DNA from: Dawidia soli
GTDB taxonomy: Bacteria; Bacteroidota; Bacteroidia; Cytophagales; Cyclobacteriaceae
NCBI RefSeq assembly: GCF_018598185.1
Contig: NZ_JAHESC010000013.1
Span: forward strand, 1 to 64,000
Reading direction: 5' to 3'
Length of the DNA stretch: 64,000 nucleotides
The notes below the pieces were generated by a model. That model was not told the DNA's origin. It worked only from the letters and a program-made list of their open reading frames with translations, and ran no database searches. Both the position numbers and the translations under genes were made by a program. Positions 8,613 to 18,027 of the stretch are shown here, piece by piece. Numbering within the stretch: the first letter of the stretch is position 1; every line of letters starts with the position of its first letter.

Positions 8613-11003
8613 TTATTTCACCAAATATTTCTCCGTCCAGGTGTGCGCCGAATCGCGCAGCCTGATCAGATACAACCCCGCCGAAACGGGAGGAATGGAA
8701 ACAGACACCTTCGAATCCACGACTTTATGCTCACCGTTCATGATCATGTGTCCCTGATCATTGAGCAGCGTCAGCCGTACATGGTCCGTCGGGCTCGTCA
8801 CCGTAATGATCACTTCATTACTTTGCCCGCTCCTGCCCGGGTTGGGATAGATATGCGTGGCCGGTCCTTCACCACCACCACCTGCCACGGCTGTCGGTCG
8901 GATCAGCTTCCACATGCCGCTATTCTGGTTGAGGTTCTCCCATTGCTGCACATTCCCGCCATTGGCGGTACTGAATCCGGCTACCTCCATCAATTTCCCG
9001 CTGTGCTTCGCGATCAGCTTATAAAAACCGTCGCCGGTGGAAACCGCTATAAACTGCTGATTGAAATAACCGAAATAACTCCATTGCTGTACATTGATGC
9101 CGTTGTCCTTGCCGTTCGAATCCACATCCAACGCTTTGCCGCTGTTTACAGCCGTGATCTTATACGCCCCGTTGCCGGCATGCTCGAATAAGAATTGTTG
9201 GTTGGTCGCCGCCGTCAGGCTCCATTGATGAACATTTATGCCGTCGCCGGTTGAACCGGTGCCCCCCGCAATATCCATGTATAAATTGCTGTTGCGATTT
9301 TGCAGCAGATAAATTCCGCTCAGGGTCTGATCGCCGGTGGTGCTGACGCGCAGCGACGTCACCCGGTCGTTCCAGTCCGCCACCCAGCTGGTGTTCGCCG
9401 TATAGACGCTGGAGGCTCCGCTGAAGTTATCACCGTCATACACCGTCACCGTATAGCCCTGCGCAACCTTCAGGGAAGTAATATCATTGTCGGCAATACC
9501 CTTCGCCTGCAGCTGGGCTCTTGTATAATCACCGACCTCCAATCCCCCCGCATAGCCGCCGAAGTTGATATCCTGGTACACGCTCACGGGCCCGCCAATG
9601 TAGGCGATCTTCACCGAAGAGATCCGGTCGTTCCAATCGGCTAGCCACGTCGCATTGGCGGTAAACGTTTTGGACGCGCCCGTAAAATTATCGTTCTCAT
9701 AAACCGTCACCGAATATCCCCCCGGAACCGTCAGCGAGGTGATGTCGTTATCCGTCACGCCCCGGGCCTGAAGCTGCGCCAACGTGTAGGCCCCCACGGG
9801 CAACTGCGAATAAAATCCGCTGTAGTTGATGTCCTGGTAGACATGCACTTTCGTCATGCCCGCCAATGATTCAAACAGGTGGACACCGCTGATCTCTGTT
9901 GACAGATCGATCGTTCCGCTCGGCATGGACGACCACACCGGGCTGATCAGATAGTTCGATTTATTGACCGCATTGTTCCACACCGAATTACCGGTGTAGT
10001 TGAGTATCGTTAAATAGCGATCCCGTTGGCCGCTTGTCAGGTTGCCCTTCCGGATCAATTCAGAGAAGTACTTCGCAAAGATCCCTTTGAACAACCCGCC
10101 GTCGCCCTGGCCGACTTCGTTCAGGAAGAACACACCGCCATTATAGTTCCTGAAATTCATCATAAACTCGGCGGCTTTAATGGCATCATCCAGGTAGGAC
10201 TGCGTGCCGGTAACAATATTCAGCTCGAGGCTGGCGCCAATGAAAAGCCCGGAGTTATAAGAGAACTGCCAGTCGGGGTCAAAATTACCGGGACTATCCC
10301 ATATACCGCCGTTGGCATTGAGTAAGTTGGCCTTCATCCAGGCATGGATATCTTTTGCCATCTGTAAATTCGCCGGATCGTTCTCGAGCTTATAAAGCCT
10401 GACCGCCAGAACAATGGCCGGGCTGTTGCCGATCGCATTGTTACAAGGCGTCGTGCACCCTTTCCGCCACGACATCTTGCCGCCGCTGTATCCTGTTTTT
10501 ATTTCGGTCCAGATCTGGTGGACCGCATCCAGGTATTCCGGATCTTTTGTAGCGTTATAGGCATTGAAGCACGCCAGGCCCAGCCATTCCAGATCATCGT
10601 AATAATCGTTGTGATACGTGCCGGCACCATACAGGTTGTATTTCCGGATGCCTGCCAGAATGCTTTTCATCCGGTCGCGATAAACGGTGTTGCGTGTACG
10701 CTGATACGCGTCGGCCATGGTTTCCAGTCCGTGCGCCGTTACCCAATAGCCGTAGCCGTAGGGATCGTTGTCCGAAGCACTGTTGTGCTTGAAATAGCTT
10801 CGGTCTGCCGACATGAAGATATTGAACAAGCCGTTTTGCATGTTCTCGGCGCGTGGATCGTTTGCCTGCGCGAACACGCTACAGCTGCAGAGCACCAGGA
10901 TAAATACCGTAAGATTTTTTACTGAAATAAGTTTTTCTCTACCGCACATGCGCCGGCCGGTCTGCCGAAGCGCGCCCACAACACTCCATTCATTTTTTTT
11001 CAT
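8613..11003 (-). CDS. Secreted GH76 alpha-1,6-mannanase-like enzyme with beta/gamma-crystallin, ricin-lectin and T9SS domains
   Basis: A multidomain secreted enzyme of 796 residues. After a signal peptide ending VFAQA comes a GH76 catalytic domain (about residues 50-390) with the Asp-Asp active-site motif in YYDDLEWLGLA. Two tandem beta/gamma-crystallin domains follow (VHVYQDINYSG and VSVYQDINFGG units, each with a W-DWNDR signature). Next is a ricin-type beta-trefoil (IAGGTGSTGDGINVHQW, ALDVDSN, LMEVAGF repeats). The last domain is a T9SS type A sorting domain from HIYPNPGR to EKYLVK. GH76 members cleave alpha-1,6-mannan backbones such as those of fungal walls. The start is uncertain: ATG at 11039, 11003 (chosen) or 10949 all precede the signal peptide. 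Confidence 0.9.
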   Translation of the reverse strand: MKKNEWSVVGALRQTGRRMCGREKLISVKNLTVFILVLCSCSVFAQANDPRAENMQNGLFNIFMSADRSYFKHNSASDNDPYGYGYWVTAHGLETMADAYQRTRNTVYRDRMKSILAGIRKYNLYGAGTYHNDYYDDLEWLGLACFNAYNATKDPEYLDAVHQIWTEIKTGYSGGKMSWRKGCTTPCNNAIGNSPAIVLAVRLYKLENDPANLQMAKDIHAWMKANLLNANGGIWDSPGNFDPDWQFSYNSGLFIGASLELNIVTGTQSYLDDAIKAAEFMMNFRNYNGGVFFLNEVGQGDGGLFKGIFAKYFSELIRKGNLTSGQRDRYLTILNYTGNSVWNNAVNKSNYLISPVWSSMPSGTIDLSTEISGVHLFESLAGMTKVHVYQDINYSGFYSQLPVGAYTLAQLQARGVTDNDITSLTVPGGYSVTVYENDNFTGASKTFTANATWLADWNDRISSVKIAYIGGPVSVYQDINFGGYAGGLEVGDYTRAQLQAKGIADNDITSLKVAQGYTVTVYDGDNFSGASSVYTANTSWVADWNDRVTSLRVSTTGDQTLSGIYLLQNRNSNLYMDIAGGTGSTGDGINVHQWSLTAATNQQFLFEHAGNGAYKITAVNSGKALDVDSNGKDNGINVQQWSYFGYFNQQFIAVSTGDGFYKLIAKHSGKLMEVAGFSTANGGNVQQWENLNQNSGMWKLIRPTAVAGGGGEGPATHIYPNPGRSGQSNEVIITVTSPTDHVRLTLLNDQGHMIMNGEHKVVDSKVSVSIPPVSAGLYLIRLRDSAHTWTEKYLVK

Positions 11004-11277
11004 AGAATTAAGGTTTTGGGTAATGTTAAAAATAGCCATACAATACCGGTTTCACCGGCTCGAGTGAACGGCTAGGCAGATCCATCGACCTACCCTTCCA
11101 TAAACTGATATCAATCGCCCGTTGTGCTGAGGTGGCTACCGCACAGAAAAAGGATTGAAACATAAACACTGCAGGCGCCGTTAATACCAGAGGCCATTCG
11201 GTCTATTACAGCTCCGCTTGCTAAGCGCTTTCAAACACATAGTGTACAAAACGGATCGATTTTACTCTCCCACTCCG

Positions 11278-11320
11278 AAAAAATTAAAAAAAAACTGCAG
11301 ACCGTCTAAACGGCGAGCAG
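11278..11320 (-). terminator. Probable terminator downstream of the VOC gene
   Basis: On the minus strand CTGC-3-CCGT-ttag-ACGG-3-GCAG folds into a hairpin with a 3x3 internal loop, followed at once by nine T, AA and six more T. It lies 67 bp after the VOC stop. The rest of the gene-free stretch 11004-11386 shows no gene; a weak long-range repeat TAGCATG/CATGCTA (11336, 11383) is also present. Confidence 0.5.
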
Positions 11321-11386
11321 TTACGACCTTGGACATAGCATGAGTTCGACGGCACTCCTCCCCTCGACGTACTCCGGAGAGCCATG

Positions 11387-11812
11387 CTACCCTGCTTTCT
11401 CGGCAAATCCGAGGATGTAACCATTCAGATCCGTTACGTAAAACTCCTGCATGCCGTACCAGGTTGTTCTCAGCTCGGTCATGGGCAAATGTTTCTGTTT
11501 CATGGCCCTGTAAAATTCTTCAATGCCTTCTATTTCCACATAAAAAGATACGGATGCTCCTATCGGCAAACCACGGGAAAACACAACATCCTCTTTGAAT
11601 GTATCGGAACGCTGAAAAAAAACTTCTACACTTCCATGTTGCATCATGGCATATACATACGATGTGCCCTCTGCCAGGAATTGCTCAATGCCATCCTGCG
11701 TTTCCGGAACACACATCACCAATCTGAAACCGAAATTCTCTTCGTAGAACGCAACTGTTTCCTTTACGTCCGTCACTTCAAAGTTGGGGGTGAGCTTTGT
11801 AATTTTCATCAT
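11387..11812 (-). CDS. VOC/glyoxalase-bleomycin-resistance family protein
   Basis: A 141-residue single-module VOC protein. It shows the beta-alpha-beta-beta-beta pattern twice: LTPNFEVTDVKETVAFYEENFG in the first half and VSFYVEIEGIEEFYRAMKQ in the second, ending DLNGYILGFAE with the usual metal-ligand Glu position. The longer reading from 11839 adds residues absent from this family, so I use the ATG at 11812 (ATGATG). The AraC gene lies 34 bp upstream on the same strand, so the two are probably co-transcribed. Function within VOC (lyase, dioxygenase or drug binding) cannot be fixed. Confidence 0.85.
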   Translation of the reverse strand: MMKITKLTPNFEVTDVKETVAFYEENFGFRLVMCVPETQDGIEQFLAEGTSYVYAMMQHGSVEVFFQRSDTFKEDVVFSRGLPIGASVSFYVEIEGIEEFYRAMKQKHLPMTELRTTWYGMQEFYVTDLNGYILGFAEKAG

Positions 11813-11846
11813 AAATCGTTTAGTGATTAATAAATGCAAACTACGT

Positions 11847-12611
11847 TCAAGCTCTCGTCGCTAATTGTAAAAATCGGACGTTTTCGTTCTCAGCCAACTC
11901 GCCGGGTGTAGCTCCCGTATGCTTTTTGATCTCCTTGATGAAATGTGCCTGATCGAAGAAACTGTCGTCCGGAGCCAGGTCCCCATTTGCAATGCCTGTG
12001 TAAGCAGCGTTACAACGCACGATATTCAGAAACGTCTTCAGCGGGAAACCAAACTGGTTATTAAGGTACCGGTTGATCTGCCGGCTGCTCCAGTACACAC
12101 CGGCGGCCAGCTGTTCAACCCCCAGACCCGGGTTGCTATAGGCCAGCTCAAAAAGCCTCAGTTTTCGACTATCGATTTCACGCAGGTGCTTGAGGCAATG
12201 CTCCAGCCGGCTCACCGTGTCTTGCGCGAAGGTGTCGAAGTCGCCCCGTGTATATCCGTTTATATTCCAAAAATCCAACGGCAAGTGCTGGGTCGAATTG
12301 AGTATCGACTTCATCTCCCGTTGGAAAAGATACTCCGCTGCCAATAGCTTGAATCGGATGGCAAACAGGGTTGTCGACGCACAGACTACCACATGTACAG
12401 GCTTCGCCCATACGCCGGTAAGCTTTATCCGTTGCAATGTATCGCATTCAAATTCAGCGATCAGATCAAAATAACCATCCGGAATAATCGTATGCTCAAC
12501 CGCCTCGTCGCCGGTTTCATATTCCCAGAAACTGTGGATAAAATTCTTCAGGAATCCTTCGACTTCCAGTTCGCGATATTTCACATTGGAAATTAAGAAA
12601 AATGCTCCCAA
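11847..12611 (-). CDS. AraC family transcriptional regulator
   Basis: A 254-residue regulator. The C-terminal third is an AraC helix-turn-helix pair: first helix-turn-helix around LGVEQLAAGVYWSSRQINRY, linker FGFPLKTFLNIVRCNAA, second around FFDQAHFIKEIKKHTGATPGEL. The N-terminal domain (IPDGYFDLIAEF) resembles the DUF6597-like sensor found in many Bacteroidota AraC proteins. It lies between greB (40 bp upstream) and the VOC gene (34 bp downstream), all on the minus strand. The VOC gene is the likely regulated partner. Confidence 0.88.
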   Translation of the reverse strand: MGAFFLISNVKYRELEVEGFLKNFIHSFWEYETGDEAVEHTIIPDGYFDLIAEFECDTLQRIKLTGVWAKPVHVVVCASTTLFAIRFKLLAAEYLFQREMKSILNSTQHLPLDFWNINGYTRGDFDTFAQDTVSRLEHCLKHLREIDSRKLRLFELAYSNPGLGVEQLAAGVYWSSRQINRYLNNQFGFPLKTFLNIVRCNAAYTGIANGDLAPDDSFFDQAHFIKEIKKHTGATPGELAENENVRFLQLATRA

Positions 12612-12651
12612 CGCAGAAACTCAGCCCCGTGTTAAACGGATAATCCAGCCG

Positions 12652-13125
12652 TTATTTCTGATATTCAATTTTAACAATCCGCCAGACAAACTCACCCGCC
12701 CCGGTTTTAACCACTGCCTGGTCACCTGCTTCTTTTTTCATCAGCGCGTGTGCCATCGGCGAGTCGATCGAGATGTAATCTTTGGTCTCGAAAATTTCAT
12801 CATAACCCACTATGCGGAAGCGCTTTCGATCCCCCCGGTCATTTTCAACTTCTACCCATGCGCCAAACAGCACTTTGCCTTCCTGGGCAGGTGAATAATG
12901 CACGACTTTCAGATCATCGATACATTTGCGTAGATAGAGCAAGCGCCGGTCGATCTCGCGCAGGCGCTTTTTATTGTAGTGATAATCCGCGTTTTCAGAA
13001 CGGTCCCCCAGGCTTGCGGCCCAGGCCACCTTTTGCGTGGTGTCAGGCCGTTCAACGCGCCACAAATGATCCAGCTCCGCTTTTAACTTTTCTAAACCTT
13101 CCGGGGTAATCAAAGGTGTTTTCAT
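12652..13125 (-). CDS. greB: Transcription elongation factor GreB
   Basis: A 157-residue GreA/GreB protein that rescues backtracked RNA polymerase by stimulating transcript cleavage. The N-terminal coiled coil carries GDRSENADYHYNKKRLREIDRR, with the acidic tip (D, E) that reaches the active site. The C-terminal FKBP-like domain includes YDEIFETKDYISIDSPMA. The form ENADYHYNKKRLREIDRR favours GreB over GreA. It lies in a minus-strand run but is functionally independent of its neighbours. Confidence 0.92.
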   Translation of the reverse strand: MKTPLITPEGLEKLKAELDHLWRVERPDTTQKVAWAASLGDRSENADYHYNKKRLREIDRRLLYLRKCIDDLKVVHYSPAQEGKVLFGAWVEVENDRGDRKRFRIVGYDEIFETKDYISIDSPMAHALMKKEAGDQAVVKTGAGEFVWRIVKIEYQK

Positions 13126-13196
13126 GGCTTACTTTTCCGGCTCCAATGTACCATTTGGAATCCCAACGGCAAGGCTTAACTGACAAAGCATCATTA

Positions 13197-14237
13197 TTAT
13201 TTCCCCAAAAAAAACTTGAGCGCTTCGAGCTTCGGCCTCACACTCCTCTTCTTTTTGTTGTCCTGCAGGAATTGCATTTCCACAAAAGGCTCCTTGCCCG
13301 TCTTTTTCCACGTGCCGGCTATCGCGTTATCAACTAAAACGATCGGCTTGAATACCCCATTACCCAAAAGGGTTTTATCAACATCCGGCGGAAAAGCAAT
13401 GTCTCTCCCTTCAGAATAACCGACCATATATTCATCGTAAGCAGGGAGCAGCACCGATGTTTTCTTTTTTTGATCAGGCGTGTTCTCGAAGTACAAATAC
13501 TCCAGGCCGCCCAGCGAGGCCCGCTTGAGGCTCCCACCCAGTCCCGATATTCCGAATGTTGCATCCGACAGGTTCAGGCCACTCCACCACATAAAATCTT
13601 TTACGGTGGCGGGACTCCTGGAACCGAAATAAACCGCCGCCAGCTTCACCAGCGAGTCCTTCCGGGAGATCTTTTCCGACGGCGGCACTCTCCTGTCAAA
13701 GAGAGCATACGTAATTTTATTTTTCTTTCGTACTCCGTTGCACACGCGCATTTCAAGCTCGGCCCGGATCAGGATCTGCGTAGCCATTAGATTCTCTACG
13801 TCGATTTTCTTTTTCGCGAGTCGCTCCATCAAATCCTCTTTCGACAGATTGTCCTCGCGTTGCAATTCAACCTCGATGATCTTCCAGATCTTTTTAAAGA
13901 TCTCATCCGTAAGCCCCACCTGCCGATCGACATATTGTGTTGCCTTCCTGACATACGGCGCCGATAGCTCCATCATCCAGCGGATATCTTTGCGGCTCAC
14001 AAAGTGCCACGTGGGCCGAAGAACATGCGTGCGGATGATCTCACCGGAATTGATACACATTTCGACGTCCGGGTCGGAAGCCCTTTGCATGCGCATCCCC
14101 ACGGCCCATTTCGCCATGGCATAGTCCTGTGACTGCATGGCGCCGAAATGAGACACAACGTCGACGCAAGATTCAAACTCCGTAGCGGCTAACCGCTGAT
14201 TTAGCAACCGTAGTTGTATCAATTCTTTAACCTTCAT
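13197..14237 (-). CDS. Winged-helix DNA-binding protein, AlkZ/YcaQ-like (HTH_42)
   Basis: A 346-residue protein of the HTH_42 family, whose characterised members (AlkZ, YcaQ) are DNA glycosylases that remove alkylated bases or unhook crosslinks. The family signature is visible: LRLLNQRL near the N-terminus, then SHFGAMQSQDYAMAKWAVGMR with the Q-x-Q catalytic-type motif, RTHVLRPTWHFVSRKDIRW, and the late PAYDEYMVGYSEGR and GNGVFKPIVLVDNAIAGTW. It starts 1 bp after the end of the epoxide hydrolase gene, implying co-transcription. Whether it repairs DNA or acts on a specific genotoxin is inference. Confidence 0.85.
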   Translation of the reverse strand: MKVKELIQLRLLNQRLAATEFESCVDVVSHFGAMQSQDYAMAKWAVGMRMQRASDPDVEMCINSGEIIRTHVLRPTWHFVSRKDIRWMMELSAPYVRKATQYVDRQVGLTDEIFKKIWKIIEVELQREDNLSKEDLMERLAKKKIDVENLMATQILIRAELEMRVCNGVRKKNKITYALFDRRVPPSEKISRKDSLVKLAAVYFGSRSPATVKDFMWWSGLNLSDATFGISGLGGSLKRASLGGLEYLYFENTPDQKKKTSVLLPAYDEYMVGYSEGRDIAFPPDVDKTLLGNGVFKPIVLVDNAIAGTWKKTGKEPFVEMQFLQDNKKKRSVRPKLEALKFFLGK

Positions 14238-14238
14238 A

Positions 14239-15426
14239 CTAAGATCTGCTTGGGCCGAAAAATTCCCGTAAGTCTTTCACGAACAGTTCCGGAACCTCCA
14301 TGGCGGGAAAATGACCGCCCTTTTCATGAAAGATATAATGATCCGGCTCACCGGTGAAAGATAAAAGTTTCTGAAAGAGCGATCTGTCGGCGTTTTTGCC
14401 GAATACCGTCATGGCAGAAGGTACCTTCGGCGGTGTCCATTGACCGGAATCCTGCGCGCTACCATCACCGCCCCAGTGAAAGGCCATGCTCATGTTTTCA
14501 TAAAGCGCCTCCGCGCTCGAAGCCCCGATCTTGTTAAACCAATACAACGAGACATTCGTCAGGATCTGATCGATATCCATGGCGTCTTCCGGTAATTCCT
14601 TGTCCGCATCGGTCCATTCTTTATACTTTTCAACCATCCAGGCCAGCTGGGCCACCGGGCTGTCCGACAAGGAATAAGCGACGGTTTGTGGCCTCGTCGA
14701 TTGTATCTCCAGATACGCCGTGCCGGTCTTCTTGTATTCCTTCATCCGCTCCAGCCCTGCCTTCTCCTCGTCCGATAAAAATGAAGTATCCGATGGGAAC
14801 ATCCCCAGCCCGGCCACGGAGTAGAAATCGGTGTTCACATGTGTTCCGATCAGTTTATGGGCCGATATCGCCGACATGATACCGGTGATCCCTGCGCCCA
14901 TGTCACCGCCGTGTACAGCAAATTTTGCATATCCCAGTTGCTCCATCAGCGTGGTAAAGGCAGCCGCAATGCGAAACATATTCCACCCCTTCTCTTTCAC
15001 CGGCGTTGAAAAACCAAACCCGGGAATAGAAGGGATCACTAAATGGAACGAACCGGGGCCGTTCGCTTCGCCCGAAGGGGAATTGGTAAGCGGCTCAATT
15101 ACGTTGACGAAATCTGCAAAGGACCCCGGCCATCCGTGGATCAACATCAGCGGAGTGGCGTTCGGATCACCCGATCTCACGTGAAGGAAGTGGATATCCT
15201 GACCATCGATTTCCGTGATGAACTGGGGATACTCATTCAATAACGCTTCCTGCTTTTTCCAGTCAAATTTGTGCTGCCAATGATCCACCAGTTTTTTTAA
15301 ATAATCCGTCGGCGCTCCTTTTTTCCATCCTTCGTTAATCGTTGCGCCCGGCCAGCGCGTTTTTGACAATCGCTGGTTCAGGTCGTCGATCTCTTGCTCG
15401 GAAATTTGAATTTTGAATTGTTTCAT
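14239..15426 (-). CDS. Epoxide hydrolase (EHN plus alpha/beta hydrolase)
   Basis: A 395-residue epoxide hydrolase. The N-terminal EHN domain is recognised by ISEQEIDDLNQRLSKTRWP and the W-rich segment DHWQHKFDWKKQEALLNEYP. The alpha/beta-hydrolase core has the oxyanion motif HGWPGS, the nucleophile Asp in HGGDMGAG (about residue 180) and the catalytic His in KGGHFPAMEVPE near the C-terminus. I chose the ATG at 15426 because the family starts here; the 26 residues before it have no family match. A Crp/Fnr regulator lies 74 bp upstream and an AlkZ-like protein 1 bp downstream. Together they suggest handling of electrophilic or epoxide stress. Confidence 0.9.
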   Translation of the reverse strand: MKQFKIQISEQEIDDLNQRLSKTRWPGATINEGWKKGAPTDYLKKLVDHWQHKFDWKKQEALLNEYPQFITEIDGQDIHFLHVRSGDPNATPLMLIHGWPGSFADFVNVIEPLTNSPSGEANGPGSFHLVIPSIPGFGFSTPVKEKGWNMFRIAAAFTTLMEQLGYAKFAVHGGDMGAGITGIMSAISAHKLIGTHVNTDFYSVAGLGMFPSDTSFLSDEEKAGLERMKEYKKTGTAYLEIQSTRPQTVAYSLSDSPVAQLAWMVEKYKEWTDADKELPEDAMDIDQILTNVSLYWFNKIGASSAEALYENMSMAFHWGGDGSAQDSGQWTPPKVPSAMTVFGKNADRSLFQKLLSFTGEPDHYIFHEKGGHFPAMEVPELFVKDLREFFGPSRS

Positions 15427-15500
15427 CGCTTTTTGGTTTTTGTTTAAGACAAAGTTGGCCTGAGACCCACCCCGAAAGCGATAACAAATGTTAAGAAATG

Positions 15501-16043
15501 TCACCTTCTGTTTCTGATCCGGCTGAGCGAGACGGACGTGATCCCCAGGAACGAGGCGATATAGTGTTGGGGCACTCTTTGCAGGATATGCGGACTTTGT
15601 TCCAATAATTCCTGATACCGCTCTTCGGGACTATTCTTGATCCTCGAAAGAAACAGCTTCTGGTAACACATTAACCGCTGAAAAATCTGATCTTCCAATT
15701 CCTGTTTGATGAGCGACGAGCTTTCTATCATGGTCTCATAATCCCTTTTATGTAAGATGTGGAGAATGGACGGCTCGATCGTTTCGATCGAGAACAGACT
15801 CGGCTCACCGCCACGAAAGCTTTCCGCGGAGGAAACTCCTTCCCCTTCGAAGAAAAATTGAAACGTAATATCCTTTCCGTCCTTGTTAAACGATAGCCTG
15901 ATACATCCCTTTTCTATGTAAAACATCCTTTCCGAGATCTGCCCTTCGTTCAATAAAATTGTTCTGGCCGGCATTTCTTCACGTTTAAAAAAATGCCTGA
16001 ACTTTTCCCATTCAGCAGCGAGTTGTTCACGGTCTTTTACCAT
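15501..16043 (-). CDS. Crp/Fnr family transcriptional regulator
   Basis: A 180-residue regulator. An N-terminal cyclic-nucleotide-binding fold (ARTILLNEGQISERMFYIEKGCIRLSF is the roll region) is followed by a dimerisation helix and a C-terminal helix-turn-helix (RVPQHYIASFLGITSVSLSRIR). It lacks an Fe-S cysteine cluster, so it is not a classical Fnr; the effector is unknown. The start ATG at 16043 is preferred, since the upstream extension to 16118 has no homology pattern. It probably governs the epoxide hydrolase/AlkZ-like pair just downstream. Confidence 0.87.
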   Translation of the reverse strand: MVKDREQLAAEWEKFRHFFKREEMPARTILLNEGQISERMFYIEKGCIRLSFNKDGKDITFQFFFEGEGVSSAESFRGGEPSLFSIETIEPSILHILHKRDYETMIESSSLIKQELEDQIFQRLMCYQKLFLSRIKNSPEERYQELLEQSPHILQRVPQHYIASFLGITSVSLSRIRNRR

Positions 16044-16198
16044 AGCGGAAATTAATGAAATTCTGCTATTTCCAAGCCCGTGACCTGACGCAACACAACA
16101 CAGCGTAAGATGGTACACCTCCGTAACAGCCGGTCGCCGGCAACCTATATCCGAAAATATACAGCAGGCCGAACCGTCTTCACCGAACCCTCCCGGAC

Positions 16199-16229
16199 AA
16201 AAAAAAGACCCCTGCCAAAGCAGGAGTCT
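16199..16229 (-). terminator. Terminator of the choice-of-anchor I gene
   Basis: A 10-bp stem (16206-16215 with 16220-16229, one G-U pair) with a tetraloop, followed on the minus strand by a T-run. It is 24 bp after the stop codon. Confidence 0.8.
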
Positions 16230-16252
16230 TTCACGGCATATGCCCGTATTTT

Positions 16253-17824
16253 TTATAGCTCTTCCGGCTGGAATACGTTCACTTTGCCGTCACCCTCGCA
16301 GCTTGAAACGAGGAGACTGTGCCCGGTCGGGCTGTCTGCCGCCGGGATGAACAATACGCCCTCCGGCGCGTCGCCGGTATGCAGGGCTTGCAGCAACTGT
16401 GGCGCGGCAGGATTGGTGACATCCACCACGACCACCACGTCGGCACGCTCCAGGCCGACAAAGGCCAGTGTCTTCTCGCCGATCTTACCGACAGTGACGT
16501 TCTCGGGCTCTACACCTTTGTCGTCGCTGCGGCCATCGTCGTACTGGGCCGGTAACTTCTCTACCACGAATTTTTCCAGCTGGCTGCCGCTATCGAACAC
16601 GAGCTCGCCGGTGGTGCCGTTCCAGATCGAGAAAGAACGCGTGCCGAACGTATACAGTTTATCGTACAAGCCGTCAGCGTTCAGGTCACCCATCGTGTTG
16701 GTAATCTTTAGCCGTCCCATCACCTCGTCGTCTTGCAGGGCTTCGTCTGTGAAGACCGCCGGGTCCAGGTCGACGCTTTTAATACGGCTCTCTTCGTTGT
16801 AAAGGTCACCTTCCTCGTAGCCGTCCAGCGCATCGTCGCTGGTCGGACGAATGCGGCTGTCACCCTCGTTGGCTGTAATGAGGTACGTCGTGGCGCCAAC
16901 GGTAAAAGAGGCAATACCGTCGGGCATGTAAACACCCCACACCGGGCGCGTGGTAAACGATACCGCGCCGTCCTCATCGCTCGCGTCAAGCTCGTTGCCG
17001 GCCTTGCTGTGATCCTTGAAGCCCAGCGGAAAGATGTTCTCGATCGTTTTGCCGGTAATGTTGATCCGCGCAATTGCGTTATTCTCCTGGAGCGTCACCC
17101 ACGCGGTCTTCGAATCGGCCGAGACGGTGATATACTCGGGCTCCACGTCCCTGGCCAGGGTATTGGTTTCACGGCGCTGGCCGGGCAGGCGGAAGCCCTT
17201 CTCGCGAAGCGCGTCGGCCTGGCTCTCAAAACCGCTGAAGTCCAGGTTCGTGACACTATAGCCGTTCTTGACATCGATAATGGAGACAGAGCCCACCGGG
17301 TCGATCTCGTAGGCTTCGTCCGGTTCACCTTCGTTGGCCGAAAGAATATAGTTGCCGTCGGCACTGAACGCCACCATGTCCGGCAGGGAACCAACGGTCG
17401 GGCTGGCCTTAACGGTCATGTCGGCCGTGTTCCATACCACCACTTTGCCGGGATCGGTTTTCGGATCCGATTCGATCGCCGCTGCCAGCAGACCATTCTT
17501 TACCGCCACGCTGTTCACGCCCGCGCCATAAGCGCTAATGCTCAATGGAGTGTCTTGTTTCTTCGGCGCCGCAGGATCGGTCATATCGATGACGTCGATG
17601 GCGGAGCTCACGGCATTGACGACAAATAATTTCTTCGTGGCCGGGTCATAAGCGGATATTTCGGCGGCAGTCTCGCCACCCACCAGTGTAATTTCGCTAA
17701 CAGATTTAAATGCCGACGGGTCCTCGGAGATCTCCGGCTCGGGAGTGCTCGGGCTGTCGTCATCGCTACAAGCAGCCATAAACAACGTCGCTGCCAGGAG
17801 CGCGCACGTAAAGAGTTTTTGCAT
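16253..17824 (-). CDS. Choice-of-anchor I family lipoprotein
   Basis: A 523-residue lipoprotein (signal MQKLFTCALLAATLFMAAC, Cys 19, then an acidic DDD linker). The body is a seven-bladed-propeller-like choice-of-anchor I domain, with repeated segments such as AEISAYDPATKKLFVVN, SVAVKNGLLAAAIE, ANEGEPDEAY, ITANEGDSRIRPT and DAPEGVLFIPAADSP. Related proteins sit at the cell surface or accompany phosphatase/nucleotidase modules; no catalytic domain is attached here. It has its own terminator and stands alone. Confidence 0.9.
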   Translation of the reverse strand: MQKLFTCALLAATLFMAACSDDDSPSTPEPEISEDPSAFKSVSEITLVGGETAAEISAYDPATKKLFVVNAVSSAIDVIDMTDPAAPKKQDTPLSISAYGAGVNSVAVKNGLLAAAIESDPKTDPGKVVVWNTADMTVKASPTVGSLPDMVAFSADGNYILSANEGEPDEAYEIDPVGSVSIIDVKNGYSVTNLDFSGFESQADALREKGFRLPGQRRETNTLARDVEPEYITVSADSKTAWVTLQENNAIARINITGKTIENIFPLGFKDHSKAGNELDASDEDGAVSFTTRPVWGVYMPDGIASFTVGATTYLITANEGDSRIRPTSDDALDGYEEGDLYNEESRIKSVDLDPAVFTDEALQDDEVMGRLKITNTMGDLNADGLYDKLYTFGTRSFSIWNGTTGELVFDSGSQLEKFVVEKLPAQYDDGRSDDKGVEPENVTVGKIGEKTLAFVGLERADVVVVVDVTNPAAPQLLQALHTGDAPEGVLFIPAADSPTGHSLLVSSCEGDGKVNVFQPEEL

Positions 17825-17976
17825 AGACTAAGTGAATTAAGTAATGGATTGAATGGGCAATACCCGGATTAAATTTAGCAGGCAAGATCCGATCGAACGG
17901 GTATTTAGACGCGACCACCTCGTTAAATTATTATTAAGTGATTGTTACGACCTGGTCGGGAGCACGCATAAAACAC

Positions 17977-18005
17977 AAAGGCCGCCCCAACGTGGAGCGG
18001 CCTTT
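17977..18005 (-). terminator. Terminator of the glutaminase-family gene
   Basis: A 9-bp perfect stem AAAGGCCGC/GCGGCCTTT (17977-17985, 17997-18005) with an 11-base loop. On the minus strand TTTGTGTTTT follows. It lies 22 bp after the stop at 18028. Confidence 0.75.
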
Positions 18006-18027
18006 TATTTCATCCTGCCTGTAAAGC

